From Candidatus Tectimicrobiota bacterium (GTDB lineage: Bacteria > JACPUC01): a stretch of DNA of 64,000 nucleotides. A program made the position numbers and the translations under genes. Below, piece after piece: positions 17,806 through 25,427 of the stretch (position 1 is the stretch's first letter; each line of letters starts with the position of its first letter). The DNA lies in NCBI GenBank assembly GCA_016192455.1, contig JACPUC010000008.1, positions 124,001-188,000 on the forward strand. Direction: 5' to 3'. The notes beneath the pieces were generated by a model. The model did not search any database. It worked only from the letters and a program-made list of their open reading frames with translations, and had not been told where the DNA came from.

Positions 17806-18492
17806 GTGACCTCCCTGCTCAAAGATCAGCCGCCGAGGGCGGCGCCGGCGCAGCCCCTGCCGGGCGCTCCGCCACCCCCCGGACGGCGACCAGGCTGGGG
17901 AGATGACGAGGGAGGGCCGCGGCGCGACGACTCGCCGATGCCAGGCATGGCAACCGCGCAGCTCGGCATGCTGATGTTCCTCGCCGCGGAGGGGATGCTC
18001 TTCGCCGGGTTCATCGGCGCGTTCCTCGTCTTTCGCTTCGGCAACGCAAGCTGGCCGCCGCCCATGCAACCGCGCCTGCCGGTGGCGGTGACCGGCGTCA
18101 ATACCGCAATCTTGTTGCTGAGCGGCTACACGATGATCCGTGCCCTGCGCGCGGCGGCGCGCCGCAAGCCCGCGCAGCTCCGCGCCTCCATCATCGCCAC
18201 GGCGCTGCTCGGCATCCTTTTCCTCGCCGTCCAGGGGTATGAGTGGGTGCGGCTGGTGAGCTTCGGCCTCACCATGGCCTCCGGCATCTATGGCGCCACG
18301 TTCTATACCCTCATCGGCACGCATGGGCTGCATGTGGTGGGCGCCGTCACCTGGCTGCTCATCATCTCCCTCCTCCTGGCGAGGAGCCGCTTCCGCCCGG
18401 CGCGGCGGCTGCCGCTCGAACTCTGCGGCATGTACTGGTTCTTCGTCGTGGGGGTCTGGCCGCTGCTCTACGTCCTCGTTTACCTCCACTAA
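17806..18492 (+). CDS. coxC: Cytochrome c oxidase subunit III, first copy
   Basis: 228 residues, GTG 17806 after a GGAGGAGGAGGAG site. A 45-residue Pro/Gly-rich cytoplasmic N-terminus precedes five membrane helices (MLMFLAAEGMLFAGFIGAFLVF onward). The conserved AVQGYEWVRL and TFYTLIGTHGLHVVGAVTWL, then LCGMYWFFVVGVWPLLYVLVYL, identify COX3. It is the short five-helix form lacking the first two helices of mitochondrial COX3. A second, different subunit III gene follows at 19107, with a small membrane protein between them. Confidence 0.92.
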   Translation: MTSLLKDQPPRAAPAQPLPGAPPPPGRRPGWGDDEGGPRRDDSPMPGMATAQLGMLMFLAAEGMLFAGFIGAFLVFRFGNASWPPPMQPRLPVAVTGVNTAILLLSGYTMIRALRAAARRKPAQLRASIIATALLGILFLAVQGYEWVRLVSFGLTMASGIYGATFYTLIGTHGLHVVGAVTWLLIISLLLARSRFRPARRLPLELCGMYWFFVVGVWPLLYVLVYLH

Positions 18493-18669
18493 GCGCGGCG
18501 ACCCTTCGAGAAGGGAGGGGAAGGGCGATGGGGGAAAGGCGGGGAACATGCCGGACGGAGGCGCAGGCCCAAAGGCGCCCGACATGTGGCGCGGCGGTAG
18601 GCTTGGGTCCGCGGCACGCGCAGAGGGTCCAACGCGCAGCCGGGCTTCGGCTGCGAGGAGGATAGACAG

Positions 18670-19110
18670 ATGGTCATCGGGCGGTCTCGCAGGAGTTATC
18701 TAGCAGTCCTAGCGCACTCCCTTTCGCCACGCCTCGGGAGCGTGGCGGGAGCGATTATCCGGACTCTCGTGGGCGGAGTCGGATTGGCCGGGGCGACGGT
18801 GGCCGGCGGGGCGCTCCTCCTGGCACCGGCGGAGGCTTTCGCCTGCGCGGTCTGTTGGATCGCCGATGATCCTTTGGGCAACGGCTTGTTCTGGAGCACC
18901 CTCTTCCTTGCCGGCGCGCCGTTCATGCTCGGTGGCGGCATGATCGGCCTGGTGCTCTACTTGCAGCGGCGCCAGGCCAGGTCGCAGTCGCCAACGAGGG
19001 AAGCGGCGCAACCATACCTGGCGACGAGCCTCCACCCACGGATGCGCGGCGAGCCGATCTGGTCCTTGAGAGACCGACTCGTCCAAACTGCTCGGGAGGA
19101 ACGGAATTGA
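18670..19110 (+). CDS. Small membrane protein with CAVC motif, cox operon
   Basis: 146 residues, ATG 18670 after GGCGAGGAGG-type purines. An N-terminal hydrophobic segment (LVGGVGLAGATVAGGALLL) is followed by PAEAFACAVCWIADDPLG, then a second membrane helix (FLAGAPFMLGGGMIGLVLYL) and a basic cytoplasmic tail. The CxxC at the outer face after a signal-like helix could bind copper or exchange disulfides during oxidase assembly; this is inference. Lying between two subunit III genes and overlapping the second by its stop codon, it is clearly part of the operon. I do not recognise the family. Confidence 0.75.
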   Translation: MVIGRSRRSYLAVLAHSLSPRLGSVAGAIIRTLVGGVGLAGATVAGGALLLAPAEAFACAVCWIADDPLGNGLFWSTLFLAGAPFMLGGGMIGLVLYLQRRQARSQSPTREAAQPYLATSLHPRMRGEPIWSLRDRLVQTAREERN

Positions 19111-19721
19111 GTGACGTAGCATCGCACAGCGTCGCCTACGCGGCGGAATCTCCACTGACCCCGGAGAGCTGGGGGAAGCTCGGCATGTGGGTGTTCCTCG
19201 CCGGCGACGCCATGATGTTCGGCGCCTTGCTCGCCGGTTACGGCGCGCTCCGGTATGGCAGCCTCACCTGGCCCGTCCCGGCGCACGTTTTGGGCATCTC
19301 CCTCACCGCCTTCATGACGTTCCTGCTCATTTGCAGCAGCGTGACGATGGTCAAGGCCCTGGAAGCCATCCGCATGGGCAAACCTGAGCGGATGCGCAAT
19401 TTCCTCCTCCTGACGATGCTGGGCGGGGCGATCTTCCTGGGTCTGCAGGCGTATGAGTGGAACCACCTCATCCACACAGGGCTCGGGTTCAGCGGCAACC
19501 CATGGGGCGGCGCGCTCTTCGGCACCACGTTCTTCATCATCACCGGGTTCCATGGCATGCACGTCACGGGCGGGGTGATCTACCTCGGCATCGTCATGCT
19601 GCGCGGCGTCGGGGGCCACTACAGCGCCGCACGCTATCAACCCGTCGAGGTGGCTGGGCTTTACTGGCATTTCGTCGATCTCGTCTGGATCATGGTCTTC
19701 ACCTTCATCTATCTCTTGTAA
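19107..19721 (+). CDS. coxC: Cytochrome c oxidase subunit III, second copy
   Basis: 204 residues. The start is a TTG at 19107 overlapping the preceding stop (TTGA), with GGGAGGA at good spacing; no ATG fits. Five membrane helices are expected. Subunit III is identified by WGKLGMWVFLAGDAMMFGALLAGYG, GLQAYEWNHL, GTTFFIITGFHGMHVTGGVIYL and AGLYWHFVDLVWIMVFTFIYLL. The WHFVDLVWIMVFTFIYL ending is the classical COX3 signature and is closer to canonical than the first copy. Two subunit III types in one operon is noteworthy; both may be needed in one enzyme. Confidence 0.93.
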   Translation: MSDVASHSVAYAAESPLTPESWGKLGMWVFLAGDAMMFGALLAGYGALRYGSLTWPVPAHVLGISLTAFMTFLLICSSVTMVKALEAIRMGKPERMRNFLLLTMLGGAIFLGLQAYEWNHLIHTGLGFSGNPWGGALFGTTFFIITGFHGMHVTGGVIYLGIVMLRGVGGHYSAARYQPVEVAGLYWHFVDLVWIMVFTFIYLL

Positions 19722-19807
19722 GGCTAGGGGGGCCCACGGTCCCGGCCATGGCAGGCCGGCGACTTCGGCCGTCACCCCAAGCAGCGCTACCATCGGGAGA
19801 GGTAACC

Positions 19808-20143
19808 ATGGCGACGCACTCCAAGGCAGAGCGGCATCATCCGAACTACATGGCCATCTTCTGGTGGCTCTTGGGGCTTACCATCGGGGAGGTCATCGCC
19901 GTCCTCCTTCCCCTCCCCCGTTCGATGGTGGTCGTGCTCCTTGTCGGCTTCGCCCTCTCGAAGGCGACGCTCGTGGCGATGTACTTCATGCACCTGCGCT
20001 TCGAGCGCGTGCCCCTCGGTGTGATCGCGGTCACGCCGTTGATCCTCTGCGTCTTCCTGGTCCTGATGCTGCTTCCCGACCTCTCCACCGAGACGCAGCC
20101 GTCCAACGTCCCGACCCAGAAGGTCATCATTCAGCAGAAGTAG
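19808..20143 (+). CDS. coxD: Cytochrome c oxidase subunit IV (prokaryotic type)
   Basis: 111 residues, ATG 19808 (GAGAGGTAACC upstream). Three membrane helices: YMAIFWWLLGLTIGEVIAVLL, MVVVLLVGFALSKATLVAMYFMHL and VIAVTPLILCVFLVLMLLP. The core KATLVAMYFMHLRFE is the hallmark of the bacterial COX4 family. It is an accessory subunit thought to stabilise the CuB site or assembly. The gene follows the second coxC and precedes sco by 11 bases. Confidence 0.92.
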   Translation: MATHSKAERHHPNYMAIFWWLLGLTIGEVIAVLLPLPRSMVVVLLVGFALSKATLVAMYFMHLRFERVPLGVIAVTPLILCVFLVLMLLPDLSTETQPSNVPTQKVIIQQK

Positions 20144-20154
20144 GGTCCATCGCC

Positions 20155-21072
20155 ATGTCCCACCAGGAACGCAGCGAGGCACTCCCCACTCCCAGGCAGA
20201 CTCCGGACGGGCAGCGGAGCTGGCAGGAGAAGGTCCTGCTTCCCCTGGTGGTTCTCATCCTCGTGCTGCTGCTCGGCGTCGGCGCCTGGAGGATGTTCAG
20301 CAAGGCCGCAACGCTGCGCGCCGCGCAGCTCGCCCGAGACACCTCCCTGCCGGCGTATGGCAGGGTCCCCCCTTTCATGCTCCTGGAACGCACGGGACAG
20401 CCGCTCGATCTGGCTGACCTCATCGGCAAGGTGTGGATCGCCGACTTCATCTACACCCGCTGCGAGCTCGAGTGCCCGCTCGCCAGCGCGCGCCTGGCGC
20501 AGCTCCAGGATCGTTTCCACGAGGAGGCCGATCTGCGGCTCGTCTCCTTCAGCGTCGACCCGGAGTACGACACGCCTGCCGTTCTGCTGGCCTATGCGCG
20601 GCGCTTCCACGCCGATCCCCAACGCTGGCTCTTCCTGACCGGTGAGAAGGAGGCGATCCGGACCCTCATCCGCGACGGGTTCAAGCTCAGCTTAGGGGAA
20701 AGGGACGATGACCGCGCCGGGGGAGAAAGGACCTCCGTGAACGGCGCCGTCCGGCCCGGCTTCAGCGCAGCGCGGCGTGGCGCCGAGGGGACCTCGAGGA
20801 TGGCAGCGCAGCCTCGCGTCGGGCGCGGGTGGGAGCGCGCCTGGCGGAAGCTGGGCGAGGTGCGGAGCGCCTTGTCACCGGCGGTCGCCTGGGCCCACGA
20901 GGGACATGGACCCTCCATCAAGCACACCGCTCCCACCGCGCAGGTGACCCATAGCAGCCGCTTCGTGCTTGTTGACCGACAGGCCAGGATACGCGGCTAC
21001 TACCACAGTAACGACCCGGATGCGCTGCGCCGCCTGATCGACGACGCCGAGCGGCTCCTGCGGCAACGGTAA
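20155..21072 (+). CDS. sco: SCO1/SenC-family copper chaperone with a large insertion
   Basis: 305 residues against about 200 for usual Sco proteins. A membrane anchor at about 28-46 is followed by a thioredoxin-like domain. It delivers copper to the CuA centre of CoxB: Cys103 and Cys107 (TRCELECP) and His266 (THSSRFVLVD) are the metal ligands, and SFSVDPEYDTPAVL is typical. Between GFKLSLGE (about 181) and THSSRF (about 265) lies an insertion of about 80 residues. It is Arg/Ala/Gly-rich and ends in the His-rich AHEGHGPSIKH, where other Sco proteins have a short loop. The insertion may bind metal or be disordered. Spacing (11 bases after coxD, 2 before DUF420) supports operon membership. Confidence 0.9.
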   Translation: MSHQERSEALPTPRQTPDGQRSWQEKVLLPLVVLILVLLLGVGAWRMFSKAATLRAAQLARDTSLPAYGRVPPFMLLERTGQPLDLADLIGKVWIADFIYTRCELECPLASARLAQLQDRFHEEADLRLVSFSVDPEYDTPAVLLAYARRFHADPQRWLFLTGEKEAIRTLIRDGFKLSLGERDDDRAGGERTSVNGAVRPGFSAARRGAEGTSRMAAQPRVGRGWERAWRKLGEVRSALSPAVAWAHEGHGPSIKHTAPTAQVTHSSRFVLVDRQARIRGYYHSNDPDALRRLIDDAERLLRQR

Positions 21073-21074
21073 CC

Positions 21075-21503
21075 GTGTTCTCCCTTTCCAATCTCCCCAC
21101 CGTCAACGCCGTTCTCAACAGCGCGAGCGCCATTCTGCTTTGCGCCGGCTACCTCTGCATCCGGCGGCGGCGCATCACCGCGCACAAGAGCTGCATGATC
21201 GCCGCCTTTGTGGTCTCGCTCCTCTTCCTCGTTTCGTACCTGACGTACCACTACCAGGTTGGGTCCAAATCGTTCGCGGGCGAAGGAGCCGTCCGCCTCG
21301 TCTACTTCGTCATCCTCATCTCGCACACGCTGTTTGCGGCGGCGGTCGTGCCGCTGGTACTCGTCACCCTGCGGCGCGCCTTGCGCGGCCAGTTCCCGCG
21401 CCACTTGCGCATCGCCCGCGTGACGCTCCCCATCTGGCTGTACGTCTCCGTGACGGGAGTGGTGGTGTACGTCTTGCTGTACCACATCTATGGCTACCGC
21501 TGA
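21075..21503 (+). CDS. DUF420 family membrane protein, cox operon
   Basis: 142 residues from GTG 21075, two bases after the sco stop. Four membrane helices, with the conserved ITAHKSCMIAAFVVSLLFLVSYLTYHY and HTLFAAAVVPLVLVTLRRALRGQFPRH, then a final helix ending YVLLYHIYG. These histidine-bearing helices are typical of DUF420 (CtaM-like) proteins, which in other bacteria are needed for oxidase assembly. Its place at the end of this operon agrees with an assembly role. Confidence 0.9.
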   Translation: MFSLSNLPTVNAVLNSASAILLCAGYLCIRRRRITAHKSCMIAAFVVSLLFLVSYLTYHYQVGSKSFAGEGAVRLVYFVILISHTLFAAAVVPLVLVTLRRALRGQFPRHLRIARVTLPIWLYVSVTGVVVYVLLYHIYGYR

Positions 21504-21530
21504 GCGCGGCGGCAGGCGAAGAGACACGAA

Positions 21531-21559
21531 AGCCGCGGCCCGTGTTGTGGGCCGCGGCT
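21531..21559 (+). terminator. Strong hairpin at the end of the cox operon
   Basis: AGCCGCGGCCC (21531-21541), a 7-base loop, then GGGCCGCGGCT (21549-21559): a perfect 11-bp stem 28 bases after the DUF420 stop. It lacks a T-tract, so it may end transcription weakly or protect the 3' end. Confidence 0.55.
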
Positions 21560-21653
21560 CTCCGGCGCCGCACCTCCTCGCACCGTTCACGCCGCGCGCG
21601 CCCCCGCGGCTGGCGCCCGGCCGCCTCAGCGCGGGGGGTGTCCGCGGGCGCCG

Positions 21654-21968
21654 CTAATGCGCGGCAACCGTCCTCCTCGCCTCACGCACCTTCATCTCGC
21701 TCTCCGGCAGTTCCACGCACTCCTGCTCACATCCCTGACGCTGCGGCCAGAGGGAGCAGTTCTCCACCTCGAGGACGGAGTCTCCGAAGGCGGCGGTCAC
21801 CGCGGCCTTGCGCGCGTCGATGTTCACCTCCACCGTCTCTCCCGTCTCGGGACACCGCAGGAGACGCTTCTTGCGATAGCTCGACCAGGCGCCCGCGACC
21901 ACCGGCAGCAGCACATAGAGAGCCCCCAAGGCGAGAACTGCGAGGATGACGTAGACTGGATACCTCAC
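21654..21968 (-). CDS. Small membrane-anchored protein, unknown function
   Basis: 104 residues, GTG 21968 preceded by GGAAAGGAGT at good spacing. An N-terminal membrane helix (YVILAVLALGALYVLLPVVAG) is followed by a basic patch and a small cytoplasmic domain (RCPETGETVEVNIDARKAAVTA, then EVENCSLWPQRQGCEQECV). The CPxTG-like and later Cys residues could form a metal site. The family is unrecognised. It converges on the cox operon and diverges from the ABC exporter genes. Confidence 0.7.
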   Translation of the reverse strand: MRYPVYVILAVLALGALYVLLPVVAGAWSSYRKKRLLRCPETGETVEVNIDARKAAVTAAFGDSVLEVENCSLWPQRQGCEQECVELPESEMKVREARRTVAAH

Positions 21969-22328
21969 CGTGCACTCCTTTCCCCGAGCTTGTCCCTCCG
22001 GTCCATGCTGGACCTATGCACTCGGTCGGCAGAGGGGTGCGCGGGAGGGTGCTCGGCTCCTCCCGGCGCAGCCTCCACTCCGCCTCCGCACGACCCACGG
22101 GAATGCGCCACCGCCTCGATCGTGAGATCTTCGCACTATAACATTCAGCCTCGCCCTCCTCTCCGCAAGCCTTTCATGCAAGGGCTGCCGCGGGACGCCC
22201 GGCAGCGCAGCCGCTCCACCACCAAGGGAGCCGACCAGGAGGCAGGGAGACGCCGGCGGCGAGCCGGCGCCTCCTCCCTGTTCGGCGCGAGGTATGCTAG
22301 GATCGGTCGGTTCGCAAAAAATCCTGGA
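21969..22328. other. Divergent intergenic region before the ABC-2 exporter
   Basis: About 360 bases. A TATAAC at 22137 could be a -10 box for the exporter genes, but no convincing -35 is seen. Nothing else recognised. Confidence 0.35.
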
Positions 22329-23354
22329 ATGCACGCCGAGGCCATGCCGACCCCCACGCCCTGCAAGGAACCCCCTCCCGTGAGTGATGCCGCCGCGATC
22401 GAGGTCGAGAACCTGCGCCACCGCTATGGCAAACGCGAGGCCCTGGCGGGCGTGAGCCTGCGGGTCGCTGAGCGCGACATCGTGAGCTTACTGGGTCCGA
22501 ATGGAAGTGGCAAGACGACCCTGTTCAAGATCCTCTCCACGCTGCTTCCCCCCGTCGCAGGCTCGGTGCGCATCTTCGGCCATGACGTGGCTCGCCAGCC
22601 ACACGCCGTGCGGCGCTGCCTGGGAATCGTCTTCCAGCATCCGAGCCTGGACCCCAAGCTCACCGTGCGCGAGAACCTGCTCCACCAGGGACACCTCTAC
22701 GGCCTCCATGGACGACCCCTGCGCCTTCGCCTCGAGGGGTTGCTGGCCGAGTTCGGCTTGGCGGAGCGCGGCGCGGACCTCGTCGCTACGCTCTCAGGAG
22801 GGCTGCAGCGGCGCGTCGAGCTGGCGAAGGCGCTCCTCCACGAGCCCCGGCTGCTGCTCCTGGACGAGCCGAGCACCGGCCTCGATCCCGGCGCGCGGCA
22901 CGACCTCACGAGGATGCTGCAGCGCGTCCGCCACGAGCGCGGCGCGACGATCCTGCTCACGACGCATATCCTCGACGACGCCGAGCAGAGCGATCGCGTG
23001 GGGATCATCGATCAGGGCCGCGTCATCGCGGAGGGGACCCCAGCGGAGCTGAAAGCGCGCGTCGGAGGAGACGTCATCAGCCTGCTGGCCGCGCGGCCCG
23101 ACGCGCTGCTGGAGAAGCTGCGCGCGCGTTTCGCCTGCGAGGCGGTGCTCGTCGACGGGATGGTGCGGATTGAACGGGCGCAGGGACATGAGTTCGTGCG
23201 GGATGTGGTGGAGGCGTTTCCCGAGGAGGTGCAGTCCATCACCTTCGGCAAGCCGACGCTCGAAGACGTCTTCGTCCATCTGACGGGGCACCGGTTGTGG
23301 CTGGCGCAGGAGGGGGGAGATCGGCAGGGACGGGTTCAGGGAGGCTCGCCGTGA
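22329..23354 (+). CDS. ABC-2 type exporter ATP-binding protein
   Basis: About 341 residues from ATG 22329; starts at ATG 22344 or GTG 22380 (AAGGAA upstream) are also possible. The Walker A stretch is LGPNGSGKTT, the signature LSGGLQRRVELAKALLHEPRL, Walker B LLLLDEPSTGLD and the H-loop TTHILDDAE. The extended C-terminal domain (LARFACEAV to PTLEDVFVHLTGH) is typical of DrrA/NodI/CcmA-like drug and polysaccharide exporters. It overlaps the permease start by 4 bases (GTGA). Such pairs often sit beside cox and haem genes, but the substrate is unknown. Confidence 0.92.
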   Translation: MHAEAMPTPTPCKEPPPVSDAAAIEVENLRHRYGKREALAGVSLRVAERDIVSLLGPNGSGKTTLFKILSTLLPPVAGSVRIFGHDVARQPHAVRRCLGIVFQHPSLDPKLTVRENLLHQGHLYGLHGRPLRLRLEGLLAEFGLAERGADLVATLSGGLQRRVELAKALLHEPRLLLLDEPSTGLDPGARHDLTRMLQRVRHERGATILLTTHILDDAEQSDRVGIIDQGRVIAEGTPAELKARVGGDVISLLAARPDALLEKLRARFACEAVLVDGMVRIERAQGHEFVRDVVEAFPEEVQSITFGKPTLEDVFVHLTGHRLWLAQEGGDRQGRVQGGSP

Positions 23355-24136
23355 AGCATCACTTCTTGACCGTGATGACCCTCTGGCGGCGCGAGATAGT
23401 GCGCTTCGCGCGCCAACGCAGCCGGGTCACCGGAGCCTTTGCGCAGCCGCTGGTGTTCTGGATTCTGCTCGGCGGTGGTCTGCGCGCCTCCTTCCGGCCC
23501 CCCGGCCTGCCGGACGGCATGAGTTCGGTGGAGTACTTCTACCCCGGCATCATCGCCCTGATGCTGCTCTTCACGGCGATCTTCTCGACCATCTCCGTGG
23601 TCGAGGACCGCCAGGCCGGCTTTCTGCAAGGCGTGCTCGTCGCTCCGGTGAGCCGCGCGGCCGTGGTCCTAGGGCAGGCCCTCGGCTCGACCACCCTCGC
23701 CATGCTCCAGGGACTGCTCTTCCTCGTCCTGGCGCCGATCGCCGGCGTGCCGCTGACGCCCCTCTCGGCGCTGGCGGCGCTGGCGGTCATGCTCATCATG
23801 GCGTTCAGCCTCAGCAACCTCGGCCTGACGATCGCCTGGCGGATGACCTCCACGCAGGGCTTCCACGCCATCATGAACTTGCTCCTGCTGCCCCTCTGGC
23901 TGCTCTCAGGCGCTTTCTTTCCCGCCACTGGTGCGCCCTGGTGGATCGCCTGGATCATGACGGTCGATCCGCTCACTTACGGGATTACGCTTTTGCGGCG
24001 GGCGTTCTACCTTGCCAATCCCGTGGCGGCAGGTCAGCTTCCGCCGGCCGCGATCTCCCTTGGCATTACCCTCCTCTTCTGCTGCGTCGCCGCCGCGGCC
24101 GCGGTCGGCTCGGCGCGGCGCAGCACGGTCCGCTGA
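23351..24136 (+). CDS. ABC-2 type transporter permease
   Basis: 261 residues from GTG 23351, coupled to the ATPase by GTGA. Six membrane helices are expected. Sequence marks of the ABC-2 family (DrrB/NodJ type) are EYFYPGIIALMLLFTAIFSTISVVEDRQ followed by GFLQGVLVAPVSR. The later segment LLLLPLWLLSGAFFP and VDPLTYGI, with an alanine-rich last helix, complete the pattern. With the ATPase it forms a homodimeric exporter for a lipid, drug or glycan intermediate. It converges on the first gene of the glycan locus 20 bases away, with no clear terminator between. Confidence 0.9.
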   Translation: MKHHFLTVMTLWRREIVRFARQRSRVTGAFAQPLVFWILLGGGLRASFRPPGLPDGMSSVEYFYPGIIALMLLFTAIFSTISVVEDRQAGFLQGVLVAPVSRAAVVLGQALGSTTLAMLQGLLFLVLAPIAGVPLTPLSALAALAVMLIMAFSLSNLGLTIAWRMTSTQGFHAIMNLLLLPLWLLSGAFFPATGAPWWIAWIMTVDPLTYGITLLRRAFYLANPVAAGQLPPAAISLGITLLFCCVAAAAAVGSARRSTVR

Positions 24137-24155
24137 GAGGAGCCGCGGCCGTACC

Positions 24156-25373
24156 TCAGGCTGCCCCGGCATGGAGGTCGGCGTAGAGACGCGCGTAGGC
24201 CGCCACCCCGGCCTCGAGGTCGAAGTGCTTCGCGGCCGCGCCGACACAGCGCTGCGAAATGTCCGGCTCCTCCGTCAGGGCGAGGAGGCGCGCCAGACCG
24301 TGGCGCATCGCCTCGGGCGTGAACTCGCGGATCGCCACCCCGACCCGCTCCCCTTCCAAAATCTCTTCCACATCCCCCACCCCCGCGTTGCTGAGGCAGG
24401 GAATGCCGCAGCTCAGGAACTCGCCGAGCACCGTGGGCGCCGAGGCGAGCTTGGAGAAGACCGGTTTGATGAAGAAGACGCCGGCATGCATGCGCCCCAT
24501 CTCGCGGGGGACGTCGGGGTAGTCCACGGCCTTCACCTCCACCTGCGAGGAGGGCGCCGCGTGCGCCGCGAGGCGGTCGCGGATAAATTCGTGGGCATCA
24601 CGGTTGAGGATGAGGAAGCGCGCTCGCGGCTGCATCGAGAGGAGGAGCGCGAAGCAGGCCGCGGTGGCCTCGAACTGGTACCAGAGACCCACCGCGCCGA
24701 CATGCCCAAGCGTGAAGGGCTCGCCGGCCGCGCCCGGCGGCCGCCGGGGCTCTGCGCAGGTTTGAGGTTTGAAGAGGCCGCGGTTCGTGCACGTTGGAAT
24801 CACCGCGAACCGAGGCGCGCGAACCTCCAGGCAGGGAAACCGACGCATCGCCTCAACGCCCGCATGGGTGAGGGAGACGACCGCATCGGCATGCGTGAGG
24901 AAGCGGCGCTCCCACCACTTGGCCAGGCGATACAGCCTGCCCCCCTTCGGCCACAGCCCTCCCTCCACGCGCTCGTCAGCCCAGAAGCCGCGCATATCGA
25001 AGAGGAAGCGCGCGCCGAAAAGTTTTTTCATCGCCAGGGCGAGCAGCGCGGCCACGTAGCTGCGGGCATGCACGACGCGGATGCGGTAGAGCAGCACGAT
25101 GGCGCCGCAGACGAGCAGGCCGCGCAGCAGATCATAGCTCGTGGCGATGGGCGAGATTCGTTTATGGTAGCGGAGCGGAATCCAGCGAACGCCAGCCTTG
25201 CGAACCTGCTCCTCGATGGCGCGGCGCTTCGTGGTCTGCCGCCAGTCCGCGCGCTTCTCGAAGGTCAGCAGGGTAAGCGGGTAGCGCGCCGCCAGCCTAG
25301 TGACGTACTGGAGGACCTGCGACTGGCCCAACGGCTCCAGCAGGCCGTCATAGCTGATGTAGAGGATCGCCAC
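24156..25373 (-). CDS. Glycosyltransferase, GT4-like (GT-B fold)
   Basis: 405 residues, GTG 25373 with GGGAGG upstream. The N-terminal Rossmann half (ILYISYDGLLEPLGQSQVLQYV) is a known start of GT4 proteins that act on surface glycans. The C-terminal nucleotide-sugar domain includes FTLGHVGAVGLWYQFE and EFLSCGIPCLSNAGVGDVEEIL, the region holding the donor-binding Glu pair. It should transfer a sugar on the cytoplasmic face of the membrane. As the last gene of the minus-strand glycan locus it lies 55 bases after the DUF4330 gene. Donor and acceptor unknown. Confidence 0.85.
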   Translation of the reverse strand: MAILYISYDGLLEPLGQSQVLQYVTRLAARYPLTLLTFEKRADWRQTTKRRAIEEQVRKAGVRWIPLRYHKRISPIATSYDLLRGLLVCGAIVLLYRIRVVHARSYVAALLALAMKKLFGARFLFDMRGFWADERVEGGLWPKGGRLYRLAKWWERRFLTHADAVVSLTHAGVEAMRRFPCLEVRAPRFAVIPTCTNRGLFKPQTCAEPRRPPGAAGEPFTLGHVGAVGLWYQFEATAACFALLLSMQPRARFLILNRDAHEFIRDRLAAHAAPSSQVEVKAVDYPDVPREMGRMHAGVFFIKPVFSKLASAPTVLGEFLSCGIPCLSNAGVGDVEEILEGERVGVAIREFTPEAMRHGLARLLALTEEPDISQRCVGAAAKHFDLEAGVAAYARLYADLHAGAA

Positions 25374-25427
25374 CTCGCCACCACCTCCCGGGTTGCCGGC
25401 CGCCGCGGAGAGAGGAGCGGCACGCCC

